A stretch of 64,000 nt of DNA from Paenibacillus xylanexedens (lineage in GTDB: Bacteria; Bacillota; Bacilli; Paenibacillales; Paenibacillaceae), in the NCBI RefSeq assembly GCF_001908275.1, contig NZ_CP018620.1, positions 1,364,001 to 1,428,000 of the forward strand, in the 5' to 3' direction. The notes under the pieces are model-generated. The model searched no databases and was not told the origin of the DNA. It saw only the letters and a program-made list of their open reading frames with translations. The translations under genes and the position numbers were made by a program. Below are positions 36,289-44,999 of the stretch, in pieces (within the stretch, counting starts at the first letter, position 1; the number at the start of each line of letters is the position of its first letter).

Positions 36289-37470
36289 ATGAGAACATCA
36301 GAACCTGCTTATCTGGTACGTCGCATTGCAGATGCGTGGATCGCTGCGGATGAAACGTTCAGCCAGTTTTATGAGCTGGAACCAGCGAAAGAGCTGGAGC
36401 CACAACTCCCCCCGGATTTGCCGGGGGTGGAACCTGCGGAAGCGCCTTTTTTTTTGTATGAGCCTCTCATCGGTCATGGGGCTCCTCAACTGGGGATCTT
36501 GGGTATCCCTCATTCTGGTGGGACAAGCATGTTAAACTCCTCCGTTGCCGGACTTGCGCATGCGTTACGGGTAGAATCATGGAAAAAGGTCATCTATCCA
36601 TCGTTACAAGAGTCCGGGAATTCGAGCTTGTACGATATTGGAAGTGGGAGACGATTGCTTGAGAGCGTAGCCATGCAGGATTGGGGTACTTGTCTTATGA
36701 ATGAAGCGGAGGCGGATACAGCTGTTCCTTATCAAAAGGGGCTTGCCACCGCACTGGATCATGCGCTGGATCAACAGGCACTATTGTGCTGCATTGGTGG
36801 AGACCATTCCATTACGCATGCAGTGCTTCAGATGATGGCAAAGGCCCTGGGCAGTCGAAGGATGCTGGTACAGTTCGATGCCCATCATGATTGCGGTATC
36901 GATGCCATTCATCAGGAGAATCCCAGTCACTCCAATTTTGTAAGACATCTGCTAGAGCAGGGTACGGTTGCTGCTGTTGTACAGATTGGCCTGCGTGGTC
37001 TTCGCTCAGCAGATCAGATGTACAGCCATCCTGGCTTGATTCAAATATCGGCAGAGCATATGACACCCGAGAGGGTGAGCCATGTTCTGAACGAGGTAAG
37101 GCAGAAGTACGACGTTGACTCGGCTTATCTAACGTTTGATCTGGATTCCCTTGATCCGGGTAGCTTTCCCTTTGTTGATTTTCCAATTGCTGCAGGGCCG
37201 ACGTGGCAGAACATTCGAGACTGCGTTACTGCAGCACTGGAAGTACCGATAGCTTATCAAGGGATGGATATGGTAGAGGGACAGGGTGTGCAATCAGATC
37301 GGCACATTCCCGGACAATATGAGCTGGCGCTTCGGATGTTGGCCTATATGGTGGATGGCATCGACCGGAATCGTCAGCGGTTTAAAAATTCCTCCAGTAT
37401 TAGAGTAGCCAGAGAAGAGATGCTGTCGGGAGCGGGAGCATCCATGAATAAGGGCTTAAAGGAGGTTTGA
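36289..37470 (+). CDS. Arginase/ureohydrolase family enzyme, candidate peptide arginase
   Basis: 393 residues with a complete binuclear manganese site: H173 in GGDHS, D197/H199/D201 in DAHHD and D284/D286 in TFDLDSLDP. The N-terminal 90 residues are extra compared with arginase or agmatinase. Known biology: atypical arginases of this fold (OspR in landornamide biosynthesis) turn peptide Arg into Orn. Since the precursor at 25942 has one Arg per VxARA unit, that is the leading idea. An alternative is removal of urea or amidine from a guanidino acyl chain on the ACP. CAGGAGG lies 6 nt upstream of ATG. Confidence 0.83.
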   Translation: MRTSEPAYLVRRIADAWIAADETFSQFYELEPAKELEPQLPPDLPGVEPAEAPFFLYEPLIGHGAPQLGILGIPHSGGTSMLNSSVAGLAHALRVESWKKVIYPSLQESGNSSLYDIGSGRRLLESVAMQDWGTCLMNEAEADTAVPYQKGLATALDHALDQQALLCCIGGDHSITHAVLQMMAKALGSRRMLVQFDAHHDCGIDAIHQENPSHSNFVRHLLEQGTVAAVVQIGLRGLRSADQMYSHPGLIQISAEHMTPERVSHVLNEVRQKYDVDSAYLTFDLDSLDPGSFPFVDFPIAAGPTWQNIRDCVTAALEVPIAYQGMDMVEGQGVQSDRHIPGQYELALRMLAYMVDGIDRNRQRFKNSSSIRVAREEMLSGAGASMNKGLKEV

Positions 37471-37472
37471 GT

Positions 37473-38450
37473 ATGAAGGATTTTCGTACATTATATACGT
37501 TTCATCGGGAACAGGTCAGGGAGGAGCTGTATCGGGAAAAGACAGACGGAATTCGACTGGGATTCTTCTATGCGCTAATGAATATTGTTAAGGAACTTTC
37601 GCCTCTTCAATTAGAAACGTCACCGGAGTTGATCTGGATGGATTACCTGGCTTTTTTGCGGACGGTTGACGAACATAAAAAAAACCCTTACTCCTTTATG
37701 GATTGGGATGAAGTCGAGGGGCTTGAACATTTGCAAGCGACACTGCAGGAAGGTGGGGCCTTGTTGACCTGGCATTACGGATTCGTCCGGCATAACATGA
37801 TTACCATCGGACAGGAGATTCGCGCAGGCCACATGAAGTCCGGCTTACCCTTCTATCTGGTGGCTGAAAAAGGTACCGTAGAGCAGGAGCAGAAGCTGTC
37901 ATCCTGGAACACTCTACGACAGTTTGCAGGTGCTGATCTGTTGAATGCCGAGGATGAGATGATTGGCATACGATTATATTCTCATTTGCGGAAGGGAGGT
38001 TCATTCAACCTTTTCGTAGATGGTCAGACCGGGTTCAACGCGGATAATCGCGCAGTGGAGCTTCCTTTCCTGAGTTCACGCATCCGGACGAGGAGCGGTA
38101 TTTTTCGTATTTTAGCCAAGACACGCAAGCCTGTATGCCCCTATTTCATGACATTGACTGAAGATTTTCGTTCCAAAATTGTTTTCTTGCCGCCTTTCAT
38201 CTTAGAAGGGGATATTCAGGAATCAGCAGGACGTGTATATGAGCCGTTTCGCAACCAACTGCTGAAGCAGCCTGCATTATGGAGATTCTGGGACCGTCAC
38301 CATCAGCAAGTGATTCACTGGAAAGAGGATGAGACTAATCTTCATTCAGCGGAAGCTGAGAGTCAGGTGGACTGGTTCTCCAAGCCGCTGGAGGGATTCG
38401 GTCAGCTTGGACTGAACACCGCGAGTGGCATGATCTACAATTTGGGTTAA
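37473..38450 (+). CDS. LpxL/HtrB-like acyltransferase
   Basis: 325 residues; ATG 37473 lies 7 nt after AAAGGAGG. The pattern resembles the LpxL/lysophospholipid acyltransferase superfamily: TWHYGFVRHN near residue 100 is in the place of the HxxxxD/E motif, but the acid is missing. FVDGQTGF, followed by LPFLSSRIRTRSGIFRIL, matches the second conserved block. In Gram-negatives these enzymes use acyl-ACP to acylate lipid A; a Gram-positive copy inside a peptide cluster with its own ACP suggests acyl transfer to the peptide (inference). The missing acid makes catalysis uncertain. No membrane anchor seen. Confidence 0.62.
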   Translation: MKDFRTLYTFHREQVREELYREKTDGIRLGFFYALMNIVKELSPLQLETSPELIWMDYLAFLRTVDEHKKNPYSFMDWDEVEGLEHLQATLQEGGALLTWHYGFVRHNMITIGQEIRAGHMKSGLPFYLVAEKGTVEQEQKLSSWNTLRQFAGADLLNAEDEMIGIRLYSHLRKGGSFNLFVDGQTGFNADNRAVELPFLSSRIRTRSGIFRILAKTRKPVCPYFMTLTEDFRSKIVFLPPFILEGDIQESAGRVYEPFRNQLLKQPALWRFWDRHHQQVIHWKEDETNLHSAEAESQVDWFSKPLEGFGQLGLNTASGMIYNLG

Positions 38451-38475
38451 CCGTCAGATAAGGGGGGAGGCAAGG

Positions 38476-39783
38476 ATGCAGTCTTTCATTACGGAGCAGT
38501 ACAATCGTCTATCGGTCCATGTGATGCCAACAAGCCAATACGGCAACTGCTATCTCCACCTGGGTATCGTTAACGAACAGGGAAGGATTCCATCAGCGGT
38601 GTTTGCAGTCATTGTGCGGTTGCTTTTCAGGCAGGGTTCACTCGGTAAAAGAAAGCTACAGCAGCAACTATGGTCCATGTATGCCGATGAGCTAAGATGC
38701 GAATTGGAGCAGAAGGGGGAGACTCAACTCGCATCCATCCGGTTGCGTATCCCTGCAGGGTTGCTGCCCGGGACCGATGCACGGACGCTCGATGCGCTGA
38801 AGCTGCTCGCAGACATGATGTTCGAACCGAGCCTTAAGCGCGGATTTGATTTTGATGAAGCGCAGATCCAGGAGGAACTTGTTTGGGCAGAACATCATGC
38901 GGGCTATGATGTTTCCAATTGGGACAAGGTGGTACAGGGGCGCAGTCTGGAATGGCTTGGGTATGCGGAACGAAGCAGGGATGCCGACGTGGAGCAACTG
39001 CAACATTGTGTGCGTGATGGTGAATTGCAGCAATGGTACCGGGAGGTGCTTTGCAGCCCACTACATATTCATGTGATCGGTGATTTCCAATCGGATGTGA
39101 TGATAGCTCAGGTCATGGAGACCTTTGTGCCATTGCTTGTCACGGCTGAGGGGGGAGCTATCCCATCTGTGATCGGGCATGATCAGCCTACTCAGCACCG
39201 GGAGGAAGGCGAGATGATGCTTGAACTGATGGATGTTCAGCAATGCAAGATTAATGTGACCTTCACCACCGGGGTGACGTATGGATCGTCGGACTATCCT
39301 GCCCTGTTTCTTTTTCATTCCCTGTTTGGCGCTACGCCTGCGTCCAGGCTTCAATCCGGGCTTCGTGAACGAAAGCAATGGGTGTATCAGATCTACAGCA
39401 CACTGGATGATTATCGTGGGACGCTTCATGTGACAACGGGAACAAGCAGTGGATATGTGACGGATGTGCTTGAAGCGATAGATGCTGAATGGCTGAGGAT
39501 ATGCAGCGGAGACATTCAGGAAGTGGAGCTGAATAGAGCCATTCAGAATGTGATGCATTATGTGCAAGTGGGATACGATCTGCCTGAGCAGGTAGTCAAC
39601 CTTCATATCGATCGATTGCTCAACCGGGTCCAGATGACAACTCCGCAATTCCTGGAAGCCATATCCTGCGTTACTACGGAACAAGTGGCCGAGGTAGCCT
39701 CTGGCATGAAAAAGGCTGTCACCTGGATTTTGTATCCTGAGAGTGAATATTCCGCACCAGTGCAGGAGGTGACTCATGAATAG
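38476..39783 (+). CDS. M16 peptidase-like subunit without zinc motif
   Basis: 435 residues with the M16B two-domain fold but no HxxEH motif. The C-terminal domain contains SRLQSGLRERKQWVYQIYS near residues 291-310, which carries the conserved Arg/Tyr pair that binds substrate next to the active site of the partner. This is the usual pattern of heterodimeric M16B proteases, where one subunit gives zinc binding and the other the R/Y pair. It overlaps the catalytic subunit gene by 8 bp. Likely role is leader removal or cutting at the repeats. Confidence 0.8.
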   Translation: MQSFITEQYNRLSVHVMPTSQYGNCYLHLGIVNEQGRIPSAVFAVIVRLLFRQGSLGKRKLQQQLWSMYADELRCELEQKGETQLASIRLRIPAGLLPGTDARTLDALKLLADMMFEPSLKRGFDFDEAQIQEELVWAEHHAGYDVSNWDKVVQGRSLEWLGYAERSRDADVEQLQHCVRDGELQQWYREVLCSPLHIHVIGDFQSDVMIAQVMETFVPLLVTAEGGAIPSVIGHDQPTQHREEGEMMLELMDVQQCKINVTFTTGVTYGSSDYPALFLFHSLFGATPASRLQSGLRERKQWVYQIYSTLDDYRGTLHVTTGTSSGYVTDVLEAIDAEWLRICSGDIQEVELNRAIQNVMHYVQVGYDLPEQVVNLHIDRLLNRVQMTTPQFLEAISCVTTEQVAEVASGMKKAVTWILYPESEYSAPVQEVTHE

Positions 39784-40999
39784 TATTGTGAATATCGCAC
39801 CTGTCCGCAGGCGCTTGTCCAATGGTCTGTCGGTCCACATTTTCCCCGAACCCCAGTTCCATCATACTTTTGTTTCGTGGTCCGTGTCCTATGGCTCAAT
39901 CCATGATGGAGCCCTGCCTGGCAGAGCACATTTTCTTGAGCATATGATGTTCTACAATCCGGATCAGCGGCCCGTCAAGCCGTTATTTCATACTCTTGGA
40001 GCTTCGACATCTGCATTGACACGTTACGATGTAACGACTTATCAAATGGCCTGCACAGGCGATTTGAAACGAAGTCTGGCGTTGTTCACCGGCATGCTTG
40101 CTGCTCCCTATTTCACCCCGATGCATCTGGAACAGGAACGGTCCGCCATTCATCAGGAGCTGTCCATGTATGCAGACCAGCCCTCCTGGCGAGCTTTGCA
40201 GCAGTTGACTCAGATGATGTATGGCAGCAATCACCCCATCACGATGGATGTTGCAGGCACACCGGATAGTATATACCAAATGACAACGGATGAGCTGAAG
40301 CATGCCTACAACACTCACTATGCCACAGGGAGCATGGCGATAGCGGTTGCCGGTCCGGTTGAAACGGAGTTCATTACGGATATGCTGGAAAAATTCCCTG
40401 CGATGGAACCACTGAATGGTGCCTACCTGCCAGAAGTTACACTCGACTATTTGGGCGAGGACCCCAATAAGCAATATCAGGAGATTGAATGCGGATTGTC
40501 CTTGCCACTTGTAAGGTATGGGTTCCGTGCCGAAGATGGGATGCAGTTAAAAGAGCAAATCGCTTGCATGATCGGCATTGATGCTTTATTGGGTGAAACT
40601 TCCAATTTCCATGCGGAATGTATGGAGTTGGGTCTGCTTCATAAAGGTGCAGAATGGGACCACTATTATCGTAAGGAATTTGCCTTTTCGAACGCTTGTG
40701 GGTATTCAGCTGATCCCGTTTCTTTATATAACCGGGTTGAGGAGATGTGTGAGCATATTCAGAACGGAACGCTGTCCCTATCCAACTTCAACTATGCACG
40801 GATGAAGTGGTTAAGCAAGTATTATGCAGACATGGATTCGTTAAAACAGCGATGCATGCACGTCTCCGAATATGAGGTGATCGGACTGGATTATATACAG
40901 CTTGGCACGTATGCACTTGAATTGACAGAAGAAGAGGTTAGGAGTGGTCTCAGAACTATTGCAACGTCTGCTCGTCTGCGGATGGTTGTTATACGATAG
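39776..40999 (+). CDS. M16 zinc metallopeptidase, catalytic subunit
   Basis: 407 residues. H52-x-x-E55-H56 in RAHFLEHMMFY is the inverted zinc motif and LEQERSAIHQELSMY supplies the third ligand (Glu) about 75 residues later. TTYQMACTGDL and the C-terminal beta strands match M16B. The C-terminal R/Y pair is less clear here than in the upstream gene, supporting a heterodimer. Related pairs cut leaders in TOMM-type and other peptide clusters. Substrate here is presumably the modified 25942 peptide. AGGAGGTGA precedes the start. Confidence 0.85.
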   Translation: MNSIVNIAPVRRRLSNGLSVHIFPEPQFHHTFVSWSVSYGSIHDGALPGRAHFLEHMMFYNPDQRPVKPLFHTLGASTSALTRYDVTTYQMACTGDLKRSLALFTGMLAAPYFTPMHLEQERSAIHQELSMYADQPSWRALQQLTQMMYGSNHPITMDVAGTPDSIYQMTTDELKHAYNTHYATGSMAIAVAGPVETEFITDMLEKFPAMEPLNGAYLPEVTLDYLGEDPNKQYQEIECGLSLPLVRYGFRAEDGMQLKEQIACMIGIDALLGETSNFHAECMELGLLHKGAEWDHYYRKEFAFSNACGYSADPVSLYNRVEEMCEHIQNGTLSLSNFNYARMKWLSKYYADMDSLKQRCMHVSEYEVIGLDYIQLGTYALELTEEEVRSGLRTIATSARLRMVVIR

Positions 41000-41033
41000 C
41001 ATGTACGTAACCCCGCATAGGGAGGAGGGACTT

Positions 41034-41840
41034 ATGGATTCCAGAACCGGAACAATCAGCAGCCTTCTGGCAATGAGGGCACAAGGGAATGATACGTCCA
41101 TGCCATTTTCAGGAGAACCAGAGGTCCACATTTGGACACAGACTTTGCCCATAAGGGAGGATCAACTGCAGACAGCGGCTGCCATGGACTCCGATGCAAT
41201 GACTTCAGAAGAATATGAACGTATGGCCAGAATCAGCACAACCTCACGGCTACAGGCTCATTGCTGGATGATTTCAAGGGTTTTCTTGCGAAGAGTACTG
41301 GCACAGTACATGCAGCTTCAGGCAAGGGATATTCGATTCGAATACGGCACTTCCGGAAAGCCTTATCTCGTGGGAGGTCCACAATTCAGCCTTTCGCATA
41401 CGAATGGGCTATGTGTACTGGCGGTTACATCCACTAACAACAAGCTTGGCGTGGATGTGGAATGGGTACGTCCACTACTGCGAGAGCAAGCCATCATCCA
41501 ACGTTTCCTTACGGAAGAAGAGCGGGATCATGTGCTGGAAGCCATATGTTCCGGGGAGGATTCTTCTTCCCTGCTGTGGAAAGTCCTCACAGGCAAGGAG
41601 GCCTGGATCAAGGCTTCAGGTCAATCTTTATGTGGACAGTGGAGAAATTTAAATACGATACAAGCGATACGAAATCATGAGCAATTGCTGGAATGGGCCG
41701 GACAGAAGTATGTGCTGCAGTCTCTGAAAATGGGCAAAAGCTACTCCGCATCATTATGCGTGACAGGGAGGGAGATACCACTCATACGCTGGATGAATAT
41801 GGATAATAATATACAAAGCTATGAGGGAGTTGGTATTTAA
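41034..41840 (+). CDS. 4'-phosphopantetheinyl transferase, Sfp type
   Basis: ATG 41034 lies 6 nt after GGAGGAGG; a longer frame from 40944 inside the preceding gene is not needed. 268 residues. FEYGTSGKPYLVGGPQFSLSHTNGL, KLGVDVEWVRP and SLLWKVLTGKEAWIKASGQ (VGxD...WxxKEAxxK) are the Sfp signature blocks, with the Mg2+-binding Asp/Glu present. It transfers phosphopantetheine from CoA to a carrier protein; the ACP at 29877 is the local substrate. Last gene of the cluster. There is no strong terminator before the next promoter, but an independent -35/-10 pair follows. Confidence 0.88.
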   Translation: MDSRTGTISSLLAMRAQGNDTSMPFSGEPEVHIWTQTLPIREDQLQTAAAMDSDAMTSEEYERMARISTTSRLQAHCWMISRVFLRRVLAQYMQLQARDIRFEYGTSGKPYLVGGPQFSLSHTNGLCVLAVTSTNNKLGVDVEWVRPLLREQAIIQRFLTEEERDHVLEAICSGEDSSSLLWKVLTGKEAWIKASGQSLCGQWRNLNTIQAIRNHEQLLEWAGQKYVLQSLKMGKSYSASLCVTGREIPLIRWMNMDNNIQSYEGVGI

Positions 41841-41854
41841 ATCTTACATATCTA

Positions 41855-41882
41855 TTGTCTAAACATTGGCATTACCTATAAT
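41855..41882 (+). promoter_or_regulatory. Sigma-A-type promoter of the S9 peptidase gene
   Basis: TTGTCT at 41855-41860, 16-bp spacer, TATAAT at 41877-41882. The next start codon is 66 bp downstream. It suggests that the peptidase is not part of the cluster transcript. Confidence 0.55.
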
Positions 41883-41947
41883 ATGGACAAATGGTACCTT
41901 AATTTACCAATGTTAAATTCGTTGGTTCAATTCCAAGGAGGTTTGTC

Positions 41948-43759
41948 ATGATTCAGTTCCCTAAACCGGATGTCGAGCAATATTTTCAGACATACCGTAT
42001 TTCACATTTTGCCGTATCGGCAGACGAGAAACGTTTGTTCATGGACAGCAATCTGAACGGTCAGCCGAATATTTGGGCGATGGATTTGCCTGGAGGATAC
42101 CCGTATCCTTTAACGTACTTGAATCAGAGCAGTCAATTTATCAAAGCAGACCCGCAAGGACGTCATCTTCTTACCGCGTTTGATCGGGATGGAGATGAGA
42201 ACTATCATCTATATGCACTTCCACCCGAGGGTGGTGTTCCACTGCCTGTGGTTCCGGCGGAACCGAATGATCGCTGTTATTTCGCTGAGTTGTCCGAGGA
42301 TGGACAGCGTCTCTATTATGTCACCAGCGCGGGTAATCCGAATTATCTGAATTCACGCCGCATTGATCTGGAGACAGGTGAAGATGAACTGTTATACAGT
42401 GGAGAAGAGGTTACAAGCAGCCTGGTCGCTGTAAGTCCTGACGAGAAGAGTTATGTTATTTTAAAAATGTACTCCAATACGTATCAGACGGCGCATCTGT
42501 ATCGTAACAATGAAGAAATGGTGATTCTGCCAGCTTCAGAACGTTATAGTCAGGTATCCGATCTGATTTTTGCAGATGATAATCGCCTTCTATTCATTAC
42601 CAATGATGACTCCGCATACGCCTATGTGGCTGAATACCGTATCGATACCCGTGAATTCCGCTTATTGTGCAGAATCGAAGGGGAAGATGTGGAGTTTATC
42701 CGCTGGCATCAGGCTTCCGAGACCTTATATTTCTGGACACTTACAGGGCCAGAGAATCGTATGTACGTATTGGGCAAAAATGCCGATGAGCCTCGGCGCA
42801 TAGAGATGCCGCTGGATACGATAGAGCAGGTGAACGTTACGAAGGCTGGCAATGTGTATATTCTCGGACGTGGAGCGATCCAACCGCATAACATTTATCG
42901 CAAAATGGCAGGTGCTGAGTCCTGGGAGCAGCTGACTGCCAATCGGGTAACCGGACTGGACCCAAGTGATCTCGTGTACCCTGACGTTATTCATTATAAC
43001 TCCTACGACGGACTGGAGATCGAAGCTCTCTTGTTCAAAGCAAAGCCAGAGCAGGCCAATGGTTACACCGTATTTTGGCCACACGGTGGGCCGCAAGCAT
43101 CCGAAGCGAAGTTTTTCCGGCCGATGTTCCAGATGATGCTCGCTCAGGGCTATCATATCTTTGCACCTAACTTCCGGGGCAGTACCGGGTATGGTGCGGA
43201 ATTCGTCAAATTGGTTGAGCGGGATTGGGGAGAAGGCCCAAGACTGGACTGTGTTGCCGGCATCAACTGGTTGTTTGAACAGGGAATTACCTCGCCAGAG
43301 CGGTTGTTTGTGGTAGGTGGAAGTTATGGGGGATATATGACCCTGTTATTGGCAGGTCGCCATCCGGAACTGTTCCGGGCAGCGGTCGATATTTTTGGGC
43401 CAAGCAACTTGTTCACATTCCTGGAATCCGTTCCGGAAGACTGGAAACCGATGATGGATAACTGGCTGGGTGATCCGGTCCGTGACCGCGAACGTTTAAC
43501 GAAGGATTCACCGATTACGTATCTCGATCAGATGGTTAACCCAATGCTGGTCATTCAGGGTGCCAATGATCCAAGGGTCGTGAAGGCTGAATCCGATCAG
43601 ATCGTGGCTGCGCTCCAGTCGAAGGGACTTGATGTGGAATACATCGTTTTGGATGATGAGGGCCATGGCTTCTCCAGAAAGACAAACGAGATCCTTGTGT
43701 ACCGCCGGATGCTGGAGTTTTTGCAGAAACATCAGGAGTCACCCGTTGCACAAGCTTAA
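41948..43759 (+). CDS. S9 family prolyl oligopeptidase-like hydrolase
   Basis: 603 residues without signal peptide: an N-terminal beta-propeller built of WD40-like PD40 segments (for example ADEKRLFMDSNLNGQPNIWAMD, SEDGQRLYYVTSAGNPN) and a C-terminal alpha/beta hydrolase. The nucleophile is in VGGSYGGYMTLLLAG; the acid would be in QGANDPRV, and the base in DEGHGFSRK. AAGGAGG lies 8 nt before ATG. It cuts small peptides or esters in the cytoplasm. Its position after the cluster could mean a role in processing the peptide, but its own promoter and ordinary family make this weak. Confidence 0.88.
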   Translation: MIQFPKPDVEQYFQTYRISHFAVSADEKRLFMDSNLNGQPNIWAMDLPGGYPYPLTYLNQSSQFIKADPQGRHLLTAFDRDGDENYHLYALPPEGGVPLPVVPAEPNDRCYFAELSEDGQRLYYVTSAGNPNYLNSRRIDLETGEDELLYSGEEVTSSLVAVSPDEKSYVILKMYSNTYQTAHLYRNNEEMVILPASERYSQVSDLIFADDNRLLFITNDDSAYAYVAEYRIDTREFRLLCRIEGEDVEFIRWHQASETLYFWTLTGPENRMYVLGKNADEPRRIEMPLDTIEQVNVTKAGNVYILGRGAIQPHNIYRKMAGAESWEQLTANRVTGLDPSDLVYPDVIHYNSYDGLEIEALLFKAKPEQANGYTVFWPHGGPQASEAKFFRPMFQMMLAQGYHIFAPNFRGSTGYGAEFVKLVERDWGEGPRLDCVAGINWLFEQGITSPERLFVVGGSYGGYMTLLLAGRHPELFRAAVDIFGPSNLFTFLESVPEDWKPMMDNWLGDPVRDRERLTKDSPITYLDQMVNPMLVIQGANDPRVVKAESDQIVAALQSKGLDVEYIVLDDEGHGFSRKTNEILVYRRMLEFLQKHQESPVAQA

Positions 43760-43800
43760 GTTGAGAGATTCCATCGTTGATTGAAATATAGTGAGATGAC

Positions 43801-43840
43801 AAAAACCGCTAAAGATCTTCATTGATCTTTGGCGGTTTTA
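43801..43840 (+). terminator. Intrinsic terminator after the S9 peptidase
   Basis: AAAACCGCTAAAGATC pairs with GATCTTTGGCGGTTTT across a TTCATT loop. Strong stem with T-run. Confidence 0.9.
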
Positions 43841-43943
43841 TGCGTATGCCCGGATGTTGGGCGATATATATGGAACGATACATACGTTAGTTTGGAGGGC
43901 CGCTATCCATTGAGCGACCTGTCCAAATCTACTAACTAATCTA

Positions 43944-44978
43944 CTAATCTAACAATGCGACAATCGAATCGATGGACTGCTGCGCCCACTGTGCAAAAGG
44001 CAGGTCGGCTGCCCACGTCACTTGTCCTGTCGCTTTGGCTTCGCCCCACCACAAGATACGTTGATAGAGCAGATGCATGCTGAGACGTGTGCGGAAGTGT
44101 TGGCATTTCTCCGCATCTGTTGCACAGACCAGATCCCGGTAGCAGCGAAGGAACTGTGCGGCCAGTTCTGGTTGACCCTCACGAACATACCTGGTGGATA
44201 TTTTGGTTAGGTCGGCTGTACCGTCTCCGAAATAGGCCGTTGTAAAATCGAACAGACCACTAATCTGCCACCCTGAAGAACGGTCGTCCAGATTTTGTAT
44301 CAGAATATTCTCGACCTTGAAGTCTCCCATAACAAAACACGGAACAGCCCTGGACCGAAATGCCGGTTCAGCATTCTTGAATTGCTCGTCCACCCACTGA
44401 ACATCTTCATCCGTAATCACCGAGTACTGTTCAGCATCATGTAACCAGTGACGAATGGTTCCGTACAACCAGTCCAGATAATCGCCTGCAAAGGAAACAA
44501 TCTGCTGCGCTACAGGATCATATTCCCCGGCATCAGGCACCTTCCAGCGATGCAGTTCAGCCAAAGTATGGGCAAACATACAGGCGATCTCTTCCTGATC
44601 TTGCTGTGACAGTGAAGCCTGGAATGCTGGATCATACAGGTGATTCCCGGGCAGGCGTGGCATTATGGCATAACTCCAGCCTAGCAGATGGGTATCTTCA
44701 TGTAACAAATATGGATCAGGGACAGGGATGGACGTATGTTTCGCCAGTTGTTCTACAAAGAACTTTTCTTCCTGTAACTGTCCTGCATATAAAGGATTGC
44801 CTTTCAGAATATACTCTCCACGGGAAGAGCGAATGAGCAGTGTCTGACCCATAACCCCTTTATCTGTTCGTCGATAATCTTCAAGGGTTCCCAGGTCAAG
44901 CTCATTCAGCGCATCCTGCAATGGAACTGCGGCCACTTCGCCAAGTTGATTGGAACCAAAATATATACGGGTTGTCAT
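43944..44978 (-). CDS. Aminoglycoside-phosphotransferase-like kinase
   Basis: A 344-residue APH/choline-kinase fold protein. ILKGNPLYAGQLQEEKFFVEQL contains the N-lobe lysine and glutamate; CFVMGDFKVENILIQ is the catalytic loop (HGDxxxxN, with Met for His); GLFDFTTAYFGDGTADL is the metal-binding DxD segment. Such proteins phosphorylate small hydroxylated compounds; substrate unknown. The replacement of the first His by Met in the catalytic loop also occurs in other members. The gene is followed on the minus strand by nothing clear, and 21 bp separates it from the upstream SUKH gene. Confidence 0.75.
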   Translation of the reverse strand: MTTRIYFGSNQLGEVAAVPLQDALNELDLGTLEDYRRTDKGVMGQTLLIRSSRGEYILKGNPLYAGQLQEEKFFVEQLAKHTSIPVPDPYLLHEDTHLLGWSYAIMPRLPGNHLYDPAFQASLSQQDQEEIACMFAHTLAELHRWKVPDAGEYDPVAQQIVSFAGDYLDWLYGTIRHWLHDAEQYSVITDEDVQWVDEQFKNAEPAFRSRAVPCFVMGDFKVENILIQNLDDRSSGWQISGLFDFTTAYFGDGTADLTKISTRYVREGQPELAAQFLRCYRDLVCATDAEKCQHFRTRLSMHLLYQRILWWGEAKATGQVTWAADLPFAQWAQQSIDSIVALLD

Positions 44979-44999
44979 ATGGCCAGACCCTCCTGGGTG

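Noticed and set aside
39061..39840. 259-residue minus-strand frame opposite the M16 genes
   Set aside because: Antisense shadow of well supported M16 subunits.
40944..41033. N-terminal extension of the PPTase
   Set aside because: The extension lies inside the M16 gene and lacks a ribosome-binding site, while ATG 41034 has GGAGGAGG 6 nt upstream.
41948..43759. Dedicated protease of the peptide cluster
   Set aside because: It has its own good promoter and is an ordinary housekeeping-type S9 enzyme; a link cannot be excluded but is not shown.
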